From Psychroserpens damuponensis (lineage in GTDB: Bacteria > Bacteroidota > Bacteroidia > Flavobacteriales > Flavobacteriaceae): a DNA stretch of 64,000 nt. The stretch lies in the NCBI RefSeq assembly GCF_000826655.1, contig NZ_JXJO01000011.1, positions 124,001 to 188,000 on the forward strand. The letters are read 5' to 3'. Positions 27,006 to 36,963 of the stretch are shown here, in pieces. The notes beneath the pieces were generated by a model that did not search any database, had not been told where the DNA came from, and saw only the letters and a list, made by a program, of their open reading frames with translations. Position numbers and translations under genes: made by a program. Numbering within the stretch: the stretch's first letter is position 1; each line of letters starts with the position of its first letter.

Positions 27006-28247
27006 TCAAAACTCAATATCTTTTTCTACCTCAGCGTCATCACGTTTGACAATCACTTTTGTTGTATCACCAGTATCAAAAGTAGATAACGCTCGCATAT
27101 AACTCATCATATCTGTCACCAAACTATCTCCAAGTTTTATGACAATATCTCCTTTTTCAAGACCTGCTTTTTGTGCTGGTTTGTCTTCACTTACACCATC
27201 AATTCGCATGCCTTTTCCATCAAAAAGATAATCAGGAATGACACCTAAACCAACTTTAAATCGTGGTACATCTTCGCTTTCATTTTTTGTTTTTCTGAAA
27301 GGTAACTTACCATTATCATCTAGATCTGAAATAATATCAAAAATGTAAGATGAAATCGTTGCCATCCCTTCGTAATTTAACTTCTCAGTATCATCACCTG
27401 GTTTATGATAATCTTCATGCTGACCTGTAAAAAAATGTAATACAGGAATATCACTATTGTAAAAAGATGTGTGATCACTTGGTCCAACACCAGATTCGTT
27501 TTCTATGATTTTAAACTTAGAGTTGTTAGCTTTTATCACTTGCTTTAAAATTGGAGATGTGCCAACACCATAAACCGCTAGCGTACTATCTTGCTTTAAA
27601 CGACCAACCATATCCATGTTGAGCATTAGGTTGGCTTTTGATAACTCTATAGTAGGATTTTTATTAAAATAATTAGACCCTAATAATCCCATTTCTTCAC
27701 CAGAAAAAGCCATAAATAAATAGTTGTTGCCTGTGTTCGCCGATTTTAACTTTTCAGCTAAATTGAGTAAAACCGCTACTCCACTTGCATTGTCATCTGC
27801 TCCATTATGAATTTCTTTCTTTTCACCTCTAAACAACGAGCCTTCTGCTCCATAACCTAAATGATCATAATGCGCACCAATAATAATTGTATTTTCGGCT
27901 TTATTATCTAAAAACCCAATGACGTTTGTTCCTGTAATGGTACTATCTCCATCAACAACAGTGTAGTTTATTTCTTGATGCGGATCAGTTTTTGGCTTAA
28001 ATGAAAACGCTTGAAAATAACCTTTAGTACCTTTTTCTTCTAGGCCTAAATCTTCAAAACGTTTTGCTATATAGTTTGCTGCTTTAAGTTCACCATCGGT
28101 TCCTGTTTGGCGTCCTTCTAGTTTATCATCTGCCAAAAAGGCGACATCTTCTTTAATTGTTACTGATTTAATGTTTTCTTCGGAATTTGTCTTGCAAGCC
28201 GTCAAAACCGTCAAAAAAATGACAATAATTAGGTAATTAGTACGCAT
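27006..28247 (-). CDS. M28-family zinc aminopeptidase with C-terminal PDZ domain (lipoprotein)
   Basis: A 413-residue lipoprotein (lipobox LTAC). The M28 domain (residues about 25-300) has the two-zinc motifs GAHYDHLG, NGADDNASG, SGEEMGLLGS, LMLNMDMVG and SDHTSFY. A PDZ domain (residues about 325-410, with GVIPDY and GVSEDKPAQKAGLEKGDIVIKL) follows. Such enzymes trim N-terminal residues from peptides in the periplasm. The -7 box TAATTTTG on the minus strand (28264-28271) is embedded in a perfect 9-bp hairpin (28252-28273) right before the start. Confidence 0.92.
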   Translation of the reverse strand: MRTNYLIIVIFLTVLTACKTNSEENIKSVTIKEDVAFLADDKLEGRQTGTDGELKAANYIAKRFEDLGLEEKGTKGYFQAFSFKPKTDPHQEINYTVVDGDSTITGTNVIGFLDNKAENTIIIGAHYDHLGYGAEGSLFRGEKKEIHNGADDNASGVAVLLNLAEKLKSANTGNNYLFMAFSGEEMGLLGSNYFNKNPTIELSKANLMLNMDMVGRLKQDSTLAVYGVGTSPILKQVIKANNSKFKIIENESGVGPSDHTSFYNSDIPVLHFFTGQHEDYHKPGDDTEKLNYEGMATISSYIFDIISDLDDNGKLPFRKTKNESEDVPRFKVGLGVIPDYLFDGKGMRIDGVSEDKPAQKAGLEKGDIVIKLGDSLVTDMMSYMRALSTFDTGDTTKVIVKRDDAEVEKDIEF

Positions 28248-28251
28248 ATAT

Positions 28252-28273
28252 CTTAATTTTACACAAAATTAAG
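28252..28273 (-). promoter_or_regulatory. Hairpin overlapping the -7 box of the M28 peptidase gene
   Basis: Perfect 9-base arms (28252-28260 and 28265-28273) enclose ACAC. The minus-strand -7-like box TAATTTTG (28264-28271) lies in the upstream arm, so the palindrome could be an operator. Confidence 0.35.
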
Positions 28274-28319
28274 TAAATAATTCAATCATACCTACAACCT
28301 TACAGTAGAAACAGAATTT

Positions 28320-29435
28320 ATGAAATACACTATTTTAGCCATAATAGCATTTGCAGTTTTGAGCTGTAAAAACGAGCCTAAAACAGCTTCCGAAGAAAAA
28401 AAAGTGAAACAAACTGAAGTTTTAGAAGCTGGTAAAGACGCGTTAATCTATCCTGAAGAAAAACATTTTAAAGCCATTAGGCAAGTCACTTTTGGTGGAG
28501 ATAATGCTGAAGCTTATTGGAGTTTTGATGATAAGCAATTGGTTTTTCAATCTAATAGTAAAGCATGGAACGTCAATTGTGATCAAATGTTTTTGATGAA
28601 TGCTAACCAAACATTTACAGACAGTATTGCGCCTCCAATGATATCTACAGGAAAAGGTCGTACAACTTGCGCTTATTTTTTACCAGATAATAAACATATT
28701 ATTTATGCTTCTACACATTTAGAGCAAAAGGAATGTCCCGATACACCTTTACGTAAAAACGGGAAATACATCTGGCCAATCTACGATAGCTACGATATTT
28801 TTGTGGCCGATTTAGAAGGTAATATTGTAAAGCAATTAACTAATGAAGTTGGTTACGATGCTGAACCTACAGTATCTCCAAAAGGTGATAAAATTGTATT
28901 TACCTCAACAAGAAGTGGTGATTTAGAATTGTACACTATGAATATTGATGGTAGCGATGTGAAACAAATTACTAACGAATTGGGTTATGATGGTGGTGCT
29001 TTCTTTTCTCCTGACGGAACAAAACTTATTTTTAGATCTTCTCGTCCTAAAACAGAAAAAGAAATTAAAGAATACAAAGATTTATTAGCTGAAGGCTTAG
29101 TTGAACCAACCGAAATGGAATTATACATTTGTAATGCGGATGGAAGTGATTTACGTCAGTTAACCGATTTAGGAAACGCAAATTGGAGTCCGTTTTTTCA
29201 TCCTTCAGGAAATAAAGTTTTATTCTCTTCAAACTTTGAAGCAGAACGTGGTTTCCCCTTTAATTTATACTTAATTGATATTGATGGTAAAAACCTAGAA
29301 CGTGTCACTCATGGTGAAACATTTGATGCTTTTCCAGTGTTTTCTAATGACGGAAAATATTTAGCTTTTTCATCTAATCGTAATAATGGAGGTGGACGCG
29401 ATACAAACTTGTTTATTGCAGAGTGGCAAGATTAA
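28320..29435 (+). CDS. TolB-like WD40-type beta-propeller lipoprotein
   Basis: A 371-residue lipoprotein (lipobox AVLSC). Several WD40-like/PD40 repeats are visible: AYWSFDDKQLVFQS, then EPTVSPKGDKIVFTSTRSGDLELYTMNIDG, AFFSPDGTKLIFRS, PFFHPSGNKVLFSS and PVFSNDGKYLAFSSNR, each a propeller blade. The fold is that of TolB and other exported propellers. It is oriented away from the peptidase gene with a 72-base gap between start codons. Ligand and function are unknown. Confidence 0.86.
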   Translation: MKYTILAIIAFAVLSCKNEPKTASEEKKVKQTEVLEAGKDALIYPEEKHFKAIRQVTFGGDNAEAYWSFDDKQLVFQSNSKAWNVNCDQMFLMNANQTFTDSIAPPMISTGKGRTTCAYFLPDNKHIIYASTHLEQKECPDTPLRKNGKYIWPIYDSYDIFVADLEGNIVKQLTNEVGYDAEPTVSPKGDKIVFTSTRSGDLELYTMNIDGSDVKQITNELGYDGGAFFSPDGTKLIFRSSRPKTEKEIKEYKDLLAEGLVEPTEMELYICNADGSDLRQLTDLGNANWSPFFHPSGNKVLFSSNFEAERGFPFNLYLIDIDGKNLERVTHGETFDAFPVFSNDGKYLAFSSNRNNGGGRDTNLFIAEWQD

Positions 29436-29477
29436 CCTCAATACCTTTGAAAAAAGACATTCTTTAAATTATAGATT

Positions 29478-29510
29478 CGTCACTACGCTTTGACAAACAA
29501 AATAGTGACG
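29478..29510. terminator. Inverted repeat in a convergent gap
   Basis: Arms CGTCACTA (29478-29485) and TAGTGACG (29503-29510) lie between two convergent genes. There is no T-run, so it is a weak terminator candidate. Confidence 0.3.
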
Positions 29511-29540
29511 ATACAAGCTATTGTTAAACTATAAAAAACA

Positions 29541-31991
29541 TTAATTTTTTGCTTTATCTAAACGATCTCGCTCATCTGTGTTAGATGAACGTTGATTTGT
29601 TTGAAGTCTTGTGTTTCCAAATTTATAACGAAAACCTAGTTTAATGTAGCGTGTATCTACATCACGTAAACTTGAGTTAAACTGATTTTGATATCTTGTA
29701 CTAGCCTCAGGATCTTGCATATTGAACAAATCACTAACCGCTAAAGAAAGCACTCCTTTGTTTTTTAATAGTGTTTTAGAAATCGCTAATTCTGAAAATA
29801 ACTGATTTTCTACGGTTTGAAACGCTTGAAGATTTTTACTGCTATAGGTTAAAGTAAACGTCGCATTTAAACTGTTATCTTTTAAAAAGGTCCAATCATT
29901 TTGTAATACTGAAAAATTAGACCATTGGTCTTGCTTTACAAAACCATTTCCAAAATTGGTTTCTTCCTCAAAATTGTAAAACGAAGTTACTGCATAAATA
30001 GACCAACGTTCATTAACATTAAAATAAGTTAGAAAATCAAAACCAAACTCTATCGTTTTATCAAAATTAACACTTATGTATTCTATAATGTTGGTGTCAT
30101 TATTTTGCCTTGGTATTTCAGATATTGCACCATCAAAATTTTTATAATACGCTTCAATGGTTAATAAATCACTAAACAAAGTCGTTCCTATAACGGCATG
30201 GTCTGTAAAGGTTGGTACTAAATTTGGGTTACCTGAAATCACATAACTTTCGTTTAAGAAAAATTGAAACGGATTTAAATCTGCATATCCAGGTCGTGTG
30301 ATACTGCGTTTATAATTAGCATATATGTTGTATGTATCGCTAATATTATATTGCACACTCGCATTAGGAAACCACTCTAAATAATCTTGAGTGTTAACCT
30401 GACTTGTGGATAGAGAAACACCTTCAATATTGGTTTGCTCAGCTCGTAAACCTGCATTTATACTCCATTTTTCGGTGTTTAAGGCATAATTGGCATAAGC
30501 CGCATAAATGTGTTCATCGTAATCAAAAACATCTGAATTTAAATTATCAATAGTTTCAGTTCCTGTAGTTATATCTATATCAAATTGCGTGATGTCGCTC
30601 TCTGTTTTTATATTAGAAGTTTTGATACCAGCTTCAAATTCAGAATTATCGTTTATAGGTAAACTATAATCCAATTTAGCAGCCAAAATTTGCGTGTCTT
30701 GATTAGCATGAGTATTAAAAGCAGAGACATTTTGAAAATCATTATTACTATCAAAAAAATTACTCACTACGCCTTGATTCCTTTCGTAATTATAAGTTGT
30801 AAAATGACCATTAACAATCAATGATCCCTTGGTAAGGTCGTGTTTAAAGTTAAAATCAACACCTATGTTATATTTATTGTCTCGTGATAAATTATCTGCA
30901 GTAAAACGCGACAAGAAATCATTATTTACATCTGTAATTTCGGTATTATTACTTATACTATATTTAAAATAAGGAAGATATAGCGTATTTGTAGAAACAC
31001 TTAAAGTATTACTATCATTGATAAAATAATCAAAATTAGCATTGAGATTGTGTGTTTCTTTCCAAGTATTTCTATTGGTTAGTGAGCGCCAAGATTCATT
31101 TAAAGCATTAGTATCATCTAAATAGTTAACGGTATCCTCACTATCTCTATTTAGTTTATCTTTTGAATAGTTATAATTAACATTAAAACTAATGTCCTTA
31201 TTTTTGAAAAAATGGTTTGTTCCAACATCATATCTAGGAAAAACACCTTGTGTAAAATTTGTTGATACCGAACCTCTATAACCTGCAATAAGGTTTTTAC
31301 TCATAACGATATTCAACACCACTCCACTTTCGGCATCATATCTCGCTGAAGGATTTGTAATCACTTCTATAGATTTAATAGAATTAGCAGAAGACCCTTC
31401 TAAAAGTTGAGTCAAATCATCTGATGATAAATGTACTTTCCTATCATTAATATAAACCGTAGGATTAGAATTTTTAACCGTAATCTCGTCACCCAATACC
31501 AATACTCCAGGTGTACTTTTTAAAACTTGAAGCATACTACCTTCTATTAAAGCCGTATTTTCTATATTAAAAACAAGACGATCAGCTTCACGTATTAGTG
31601 TTGGTTTTTTAGCAGTTACGGTCACTTGATCTAAGTTTTCTATATCGTCTTCTAATAAAATTGTTTTTAAATCTAAGCTTCCGGTAAGTACAATTTTTTG
31701 TTCGTAGCTTTGATAACCAATAAAACTAACTTTAATGAAATAAATATTTCGATCTAAATTATTTAAATTAAAAAAACCGTTAACGTCTGTAGATGTGCCA
31801 TGTAAAACTTCGGTTTGATCCTCATTAAATACGATAATAGTTGCAAACTCAATGCCTTTATTATTAGCGTCTATAATCGTTCCAGAAACCGTATATTCCT
31901 GACCAATGCTCGAATAAGAACACAAGAGTAATACAGTCAGGATATAAATGAATTTCAAAATTAGTTTAGGTTTAGTATTGCAAGATAACAT
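29541..31991 (-). CDS. TonB-dependent-receptor-like outer-membrane barrel protein
   Basis: An 816-residue outer-membrane protein. After a signal ending SSIGQ comes a carboxypeptidase-D-like regulatory domain (YTVSGTIIDANNKGIEFATI), then a plug-like region (VTVTAKKPTLIREADRLVFNIENTALIEG, with STPGVLV and SIEVITNPSARYDAESG) and a large barrel of the OMP_b-brl_3 type ending in FRYKFGNTR. This is a common Bacteroidota family whose members transport unknown ligands or peptides. No SusD partner lies next to it. The C-terminus has an unusual hydrophilic tail after the last strand (RLQTNQRSSNTDERDRLDKAKN). Confidence 0.88.
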   Translation of the reverse strand: MLSCNTKPKLILKFIYILTVLLLCSYSSIGQEYTVSGTIIDANNKGIEFATIIVFNEDQTEVLHGTSTDVNGFFNLNNLDRNIYFIKVSFIGYQSYEQKIVLTGSLDLKTILLEDDIENLDQVTVTAKKPTLIREADRLVFNIENTALIEGSMLQVLKSTPGVLVLGDEITVKNSNPTVYINDRKVHLSSDDLTQLLEGSSANSIKSIEVITNPSARYDAESGVVLNIVMSKNLIAGYRGSVSTNFTQGVFPRYDVGTNHFFKNKDISFNVNYNYSKDKLNRDSEDTVNYLDDTNALNESWRSLTNRNTWKETHNLNANFDYFINDSNTLSVSTNTLYLPYFKYSISNNTEITDVNNDFLSRFTADNLSRDNKYNIGVDFNFKHDLTKGSLIVNGHFTTYNYERNQGVVSNFFDSNNDFQNVSAFNTHANQDTQILAAKLDYSLPINDNSEFEAGIKTSNIKTESDITQFDIDITTGTETIDNLNSDVFDYDEHIYAAYANYALNTEKWSINAGLRAEQTNIEGVSLSTSQVNTQDYLEWFPNASVQYNISDTYNIYANYKRSITRPGYADLNPFQFFLNESYVISGNPNLVPTFTDHAVIGTTLFSDLLTIEAYYKNFDGAISEIPRQNNDTNIIEYISVNFDKTIEFGFDFLTYFNVNERWSIYAVTSFYNFEEETNFGNGFVKQDQWSNFSVLQNDWTFLKDNSLNATFTLTYSSKNLQAFQTVENQLFSELAISKTLLKNKGVLSLAVSDLFNMQDPEASTRYQNQFNSSLRDVDTRYIKLGFRYKFGNTRLQTNQRSSNTDERDRLDKAKN

Positions 31992-32075
31992 TTGTTTTTG
32001 AAATCTTTTTATGGTTTTTCTATACTTAAATGCTTTTTGTAAACATTAATGATATTATATGCATAATAATTCGAT

Positions 32076-32102
32076 TATATTTGCGAATCATTAAGGAGGT
32101 GA
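32076..32102 (+). promoter_or_regulatory. lepA -7 box and strong Shine-Dalgarno sequence
   Basis: TATATTTG (32076-32083) matches the Bacteroidota -7 box. AAGGAGGTGA (32093-32102) is a near-perfect anti-16S match 10 bases before the lepA ATG, which is unusual because most genes in this window show no such site. Confidence 0.55.
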
Positions 32103-32112
32103 ATTAGAGTTT

Positions 32113-33909
32113 ATGAAGAACATTAGAAATTTTTGCATAATAGCACATATTGATCACGGTAAGAGTACACTAGCAGACCGTTTATTAGATTATACAGATA
32201 CTGTAACAGCTCGTGAAAAACAAGACCAGCTACTAGATAGTATGGATTTAGAGCGTGAACGTGGGATTACCATTAAATCACATGCCATTCAAATGGACTA
32301 TGAATTTGAAGGCGAAAAATATGTACTCAATCTTATTGATACACCTGGTCACGTTGATTTCTCTTATGAAGTATCTCGATCTATTGCAGCTTGTGAAGGT
32401 GCTTTATTGATTGTAGATGCAGCTCAAAGTATCCAAGCTCAGACGATTTCAAACTTATATCTAGCATTAGAAAATGATTTAGAGATTATTCCTGTACTTA
32501 ATAAAGTAGATTTACCAAGTGCAAATCCTGAAGAAGTTACAGATGATATTGTTGAACTTTTAGGCTGTGATCCAGAAGAAGTAATTCATGCTAGTGGAAA
32601 AACAGGTTTTGGAGTTGACAATATTTTAAAAGCAATTATTGAGCGTATTCCTGCGCCAAAAGGTGATGTAGATGCGCCTTTACAAGCCTTAATTTTTGAT
32701 TCGGTTTATAACACGTTTAGAGGAATTGAAACCTATTTTAGAGTGTTTAATGGTGAAATTAAAAAAGGCCAAAAAATAAAGTTTGTCGCTACAGATAGAG
32801 ATTATTTTGCAGATGAAGTTGGTACATTAAAATTAAATCAAGTCGCTAAAAAAAGTGTAAAAGCTGGTGACGTTGGCTATTTAATTACTGGTATTAAAAC
32901 AGCAAAAGAAGTAAAAGTTGGAGATACCATAACAGATTTTGCCAACCCAACAACTAATATTGTTGACGGGTTTGAAGACGTAAAACCAATGGTATTTGCT
33001 GGTATTTACCCTGTAGATACCGAAGATTACGAAGAGCTTCGTAACTCTATGGAAAAACTGCAATTAAATGATGCGTCCTTAGTGTTTCAACCAGAAAGCT
33101 CTGCTGCTTTAGGCTTTGGTTTTCGTTGTGGATTTTTAGGAATGCTTCATATGGAAATCATTCAAGAACGTCTAGAACGTGAGTTTGATATGACGGTAAT
33201 TACAACGGTTCCCAATGTATCATATCATGCCTACACAAATAAAAATCCAGACGAAGCTTTTATTGTTAATAATCCTTCAGATTTACCAGAACCAACAACA
33301 GTAAATCGTGTTGAAGAGCCGTTTATTAAAGCTACAATTATTACAAAATCTGATTTTGTTGGTAATGTGATGTCTTTATGTATTGAGAAACGAGGTATGA
33401 TTTTAAATCAAACTTATTTAACTCCAGAACGTGTTGAATTAACATTTGAAATGCCGCTTGCCGAAATTGTTTTCGATTTTTACGATCGCCTTAAAACAGT
33501 GTCTAAAGGTTATGCTTCTTTTGATTATTCACCTATAGGAATGAAAGTCTCTAAATTGGTGAGATTAGATATTTTATTAAATGCACAAACCGTCGATGCA
33601 CTTTCTGCATTAATACATACAGACAATGCTCAAAATATTGGGAAAAAAATGTGTGAAAAACTGAAAGAACTCATCCCAAGACAACAGTTTGATATTCCAA
33701 TTCAAGCTGCCATTGGAGCAAAAATTATTTCTCGTGAAACTATAAAAGCCTTACGTAAAGATGTAACTGCAAAATGTTATGGTGGTGATATTTCTCGTAA
33801 ACGTAAGTTATTAGAAAAGCAGAAAAAAGGTAAAAAACGTATGCGTCAAGTAGGTAACGTAGAAATACCTCAACAAGCATTTATGGCTGTTTTAAAATTG
33901 AACGATTAA
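32113..33909 (+). CDS. lepA: Elongation factor 4 (LepA)
   Basis: A 598-residue ribosome-associated GTPase that acts on stalled or mistranslocated ribosomes. The P-loop AHIDHGKST is near residue 10, with RERGITIKS in switch I, DTPGHVDF at G3 and NKVDLPSA at G4. Domain II and the LepA-specific C-terminal domain follow, ending with [24 protein letters not shown]. Length is standard. A strong ribosome binding site precedes it and a GCAA-tetraloop terminator follows. Confidence 0.98.
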   Translation: MKNIRNFCIIAHIDHGKSTLADRLLDYTDTVTAREKQDQLLDSMDLERERGITIKSHAIQMDYEFEGEKYVLNLIDTPGHVDFSYEVSRSIAACEGALLIVDAAQSIQAQTISNLYLALENDLEIIPVLNKVDLPSANPEEVTDDIVELLGCDPEEVIHASGKTGFGVDNILKAIIERIPAPKGDVDAPLQALIFDSVYNTFRGIETYFRVFNGEIKKGQKIKFVATDRDYFADEVGTLKLNQVAKKSVKAGDVGYLITGIKTAKEVKVGDTITDFANPTTNIVDGFEDVKPMVFAGIYPVDTEDYEELRNSMEKLQLNDASLVFQPESSAALGFGFRCGFLGMLHMEIIQERLEREFDMTVITTVPNVSYHAYTNKNPDEAFIVNNPSDLPEPTTVNRVEEPFIKATIITKSDFVGNVMSLCIEKRGMILNQTYLTPERVELTFEMPLAEIVFDFYDRLKTVSKGYASFDYSPIGMKVSKLVRLDILLNAQTVDALSALIHTDNAQNIGKKMCEKLKELIPRQQFDIPIQAAIGAKIISRETIKALRKDVTAKCYGGDISRKRKLLEKQKKGKKRMRQVGNVEIPQQAFMAVLKLND

Positions 33910-33914
33910 CACAA

Positions 33915-33940
33915 ACGCCTTTGCAAAAAGGCGTCTTTTA
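33915..33940 (+). terminator. lepA terminator
   Basis: Arms ACGCCTTT (33915-33922) and AAAGGCGT (33927-33934) enclose a GCAA tetraloop and are followed by CTTTTA. Confidence 0.8.
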
Positions 33941-33989
33941 ATCTAAAAAATGTCATCTATCTATTTAAAAATTGTTTAAATTTCTATGG

Positions 33990-34111
33990 CTTCGGAAATA
34001 GGATAGACTGTACAATGTTGTCTTTTTCATTTACAAAACCTACACGTTTTTACTAACCAAAACGGTACACCTTTTAAAAGACGTCATTATAACGCGTTCA
34101 TATTTCCGAAG
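33990..34111. repeat. Inverted pair of the 9-mer CTTCGGAAA flanking a spacer
   Basis: CTTCGGAAA (33990-33998) and its complement TTTCCGAAG (34103-34111) bracket about 104 non-coding bases. The inside shows no ORF. The 266-base gap between lepA and the antiporter gene (33910-34175) contains only this and the lepA terminator. A second such pair is at 55030-55134. Confidence 0.6.
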
Positions 34112-34175
34112 AAAATTGAACTCTTTTTTAGCGTATTTACGAAATCATATACAAAGAAATTTAAGACATGATGTA

Positions 34176-36026
34176 CTAAGCCTCTTCATTTGCGACCTCT
34201 TCAACATCAAAAGGTTTTCCTAAATATACCAAATGCCAATGTTCGCCTATCTCTTTAACATCTTTATTATAAGAGGATATAATATGAATTTCAGATTCAT
34301 CATCTTTAATAAATAATGGGATGATGTCTTTATCATTATCTGAGACTTCAATTAAGTTCTCATAATGCGCTTTATCTCTTAATTCAATTTCTTGTATACT
34401 AGGGAATTTTCTAACCGTATTATTGAGCGATGTAAAATCGTCTGTTTGAGAAAACAAACCTTCTTTAGGATTATTGTTATTATCACGCATTTCATCAACA
34501 CTTACTAATCTAAAAGATCCATTTTCACCAAATTGCTTACTAAATTTATTAATGGCATATGTATTAATATCATTACTTCCTGTTAATGCCATTAAATAAC
34601 CAACATCGTTTAATTCGATATTATCCATTAAGGTATCAGAATAAATATTTGTATTTATGGCTTCAAGACCTAGTTCTTTAGCTTTTGAAATATTACTAGG
34701 ATTGCTGTCTATTAACACTACGTGCCTGCCATGGGTTTCTAAATAATGCCCAATAAGTCTTGATACTTTTGAAGCACCAACAATTAAAATACCATTAGAT
34801 TTTGCTAAAAACACACCAATCAATTTAGCAAATAAACGTGCTGTAGTGGCATTTAGTAATACAGTACCTAAAACAATCATAAACACCAAAGGCGTAATGT
34901 ATTCTGCACCAGGAACACCTTCTTTTGCTAATTTTAATCCAAAAAGTGATGCAATACCAGCAGCTACAATACCTCGTGGACCAACCCAACTAATAAACAA
35001 TTTTTCATTAAATTTTAATGAAGAACCATGTGTGCTTAAAAACACACCTAAAGGTCGAATAATAAAAACAACAGCAGCAAATAACACAGCTGTTTTCCAG
35101 GTATAAATTAAATATAAATCGCTCATATTTATATTGGCAGACAATAAAATAAATAAGATAGAAATTAATAATACACTTAATGATTCTTTAAAGTACAGCA
35201 GTTCTTTTAAATAAGGTGCATTTGAGTTTCCTAAAACCATTCCCATAACAACAACAGCTAATAATCCAGACTCATGTGCAAAAGTATCTGCCAAAACAAA
35301 AACACCTAAAACAGCTGCTAACGCAAACACATTTAATAAATAATGAGGTACTAATTTTTTGTTTATAATTAAGTTCATAGCGTGTGCAAATGTGAACCCA
35401 AACGTGGTTCCAAACAGTACAATTTTTCCAAATTCTATGAGTGCTGTTTTTGTAAATTCTCCTCCACCATCAACACTTATAAATTCAAATACCAAAACGG
35501 CTACCAATGCTCCAATAGGATCTATTAAAATACCTTCCCATTTTAAAACGGCAGAGATATCTTTTTTTAAGGGGATGTTTCTTAAAATTGGTGTAATTAC
35601 TGTTGGTCCAGTCACAATAATTAGACCTGAGAATAAGTATGAAATCTCCCAACTTAAATCAAACGTAAAATGAGCAACAATAGCAGCACCAAAAAATGTT
35701 ACAATTGATCCTATAGAAATTAACTTTGTAATTACAGGTCCTACATTTTTAACTTCACTCATTTTAAGCGTTAATCCTCCTTCAAAAAGTATAACACTTA
35801 TGGCTAAAGAGACAAAATAGAATAAACTTTGTCCAGGAAAAAGTCCCTCTTCTCCATTCCAAATGGGCTCTATCCATTTTGTACCATCATGACTTAAAAA
35901 CTCTGCCGCAATTGGTCCTACTAGAAGTCCAATTAAAATTAAAGGTAAAATTGCTGGAATTTTAAATTTCCAAGCGAACCATTGTGCCAATATTCCTAGT
36001 ATGATAATTCCTGCTAATTCTAACAT
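34176..36026 (-). CDS. Cation:proton antiporter (CPA family) with RCK/TrkA-N domain
   Basis: A 616-residue inner-membrane antiporter with 12-13 spans (residues 1-390), including the conserved LFEGGLTLKMSE and the SGLIIVTGPTVITPILR segment. An Asp-containing stretch, EGILIDPIGALVAVLV, lies in the core. After the membrane part comes a nucleotide-binding TrkA-N domain with ILIVGASKVSRLIGHYLE and VVLIDSNPSNISKAKELG, then a C-terminal regulatory region. The layout resembles K+/H+ or Na+/H+ antiporters gated by NAD(H) or nucleotides. It is transcribed away from the USP-SulP operon with an 88-base gap. Confidence 0.9.
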   Translation of the reverse strand: MLELAGIIILGILAQWFAWKFKIPAILPLILIGLLVGPIAAEFLSHDGTKWIEPIWNGEEGLFPGQSLFYFVSLAISVILFEGGLTLKMSEVKNVGPVITKLISIGSIVTFFGAAIVAHFTFDLSWEISYLFSGLIIVTGPTVITPILRNIPLKKDISAVLKWEGILIDPIGALVAVLVFEFISVDGGGEFTKTALIEFGKIVLFGTTFGFTFAHAMNLIINKKLVPHYLLNVFALAAVLGVFVLADTFAHESGLLAVVVMGMVLGNSNAPYLKELLYFKESLSVLLISILFILLSANINMSDLYLIYTWKTAVLFAAVVFIIRPLGVFLSTHGSSLKFNEKLFISWVGPRGIVAAGIASLFGLKLAKEGVPGAEYITPLVFMIVLGTVLLNATTARLFAKLIGVFLAKSNGILIVGASKVSRLIGHYLETHGRHVVLIDSNPSNISKAKELGLEAINTNIYSDTLMDNIELNDVGYLMALTGSNDINTYAINKFSKQFGENGSFRLVSVDEMRDNNNNPKEGLFSQTDDFTSLNNTVRKFPSIQEIELRDKAHYENLIEVSDNDKDIIPLFIKDDESEIHIISSYNKDVKEIGEHWHLVYLGKPFDVEEVANEEA

Positions 36027-36114
36027 GTAATGTAATTTTGAAGCTAAATATAACTGAAACTATTGTAACAGTTAAAAAAATATTAACTTACCCTCAAAAT
36101 TGATTTCATAGCCC

Positions 36115-36963
36115 TTGACCAATAAACATTTTCAGACTATAGGAATTGGAGTTGCATTTTCTCCAAATTTAAAAGCCAACCTATATGAAGCAGCACGATT
36201 AGCCCTCTTTTTTGAGAGTAAATTGGTACTTATTCACGTGGGTGAAAAATCTGATGATAAAACCCAACAGATTTTAGATGTCATCCATCCGTTTATAAAA
36301 GATCATCTCAACTACGATCTCGTCTTCAAAACGGGTAACCCAGTGGATGTGATTTTATCTGTTTCCGAAGAAAAAAAAGTGGATTTACTCATTTTAGGAG
36401 CTCTTCAAAAGGAAAATTTTGTACAATATTATTTAGGTACCATTGCTAGAAAAATTACCAGACAAGCCAAGTGTTCTATTTTATTACTCATTAAACCATC
36501 TATAAATAGAGTGCCTTGTCAACATATTGTGGTAAACGGTCTTGATGATCCAAAGACCAAACAAACCATTGCCATAGCATATTATATGTCTCATAAATTA
36601 CAGTCTAAAAAAATTACGATTGTTGAAGAAATAACTAAGCAAGAGGTTGCTGTTAGTGTAGATGATGATGAATCACTTCGGAAATCTGATATCGTCAAAG
36701 AACGTCTAAAAATGAGAGAGGATTCTCGTGTACAACGTATTATTACTGAAATTCCTGAAGCTTATAAAGCTGGAGTGCTTACAAAAACGCAATCTATTTT
36801 TGGAAAACGAGGCTATAGTATTGGTCATTATGCACAATTTGTTAGAGCCGATTTACTTGTGATGAATGCGCCTAGTAAAACGAGTTTTTGGGATCGCATT
36901 TTTCCGCATGATATCGAATACATTTTATCTGAGTTACCAACCGATGTTTTAATCATTCAATGA
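36115..36963 (+). CDS. Universal stress protein, two-domain
   Basis: A 282-residue protein with two UspA-like halves. The first (residues about 5-135) has GIGVAFSPNLKANLYEAARLA at its start and the ATP-loop-like LILGALQKENFVQYYLGTIARKI; the second half is more divergent. The start is TTG at 36115, giving MTNKHFQTIGIGVAF. The stop overlaps the SulP start (ATGA at 36960), so translation is coupled. Pairing with a transporter suggests it regulates that carrier's activity or reports stress to it; this is inferred from gene order. Confidence 0.85.
   Translation: MTNKHFQTIGIGVAFSPNLKANLYEAARLALFFESKLVLIHVGEKSDDKTQQILDVIHPFIKDHLNYDLVFKTGNPVDVILSVSEEKKVDLLILGALQKENFVQYYLGTIARKITRQAKCSILLLIKPSINRVPCQHIVVNGLDDPKTKQTIAIAYYMSHKLQSKKITIVEEITKQEVAVSVDDDESLRKSDIVKERLKMREDSRVQRIITEIPEAYKAGVLTKTQSIFGKRGYSIGHYAQFVRADLLVMNAPSKTSFWDRIFPHDIEYILSELPTDVLIIQ

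Noticed and set aside
29460-29510. A third copy of the GTCATT...AATGAC repeat
   Set aside because: Only a loose resemblance to its right half; the outer ends are missing, so it is listed only as an inverted repeat.
33990-34111. The 9-mer pair as the two ends of one transposable element also present at 55030
   Set aside because: The inner sequences are not alike, no target-site duplication is visible, and single copies of the 9-mer occur throughout genes.
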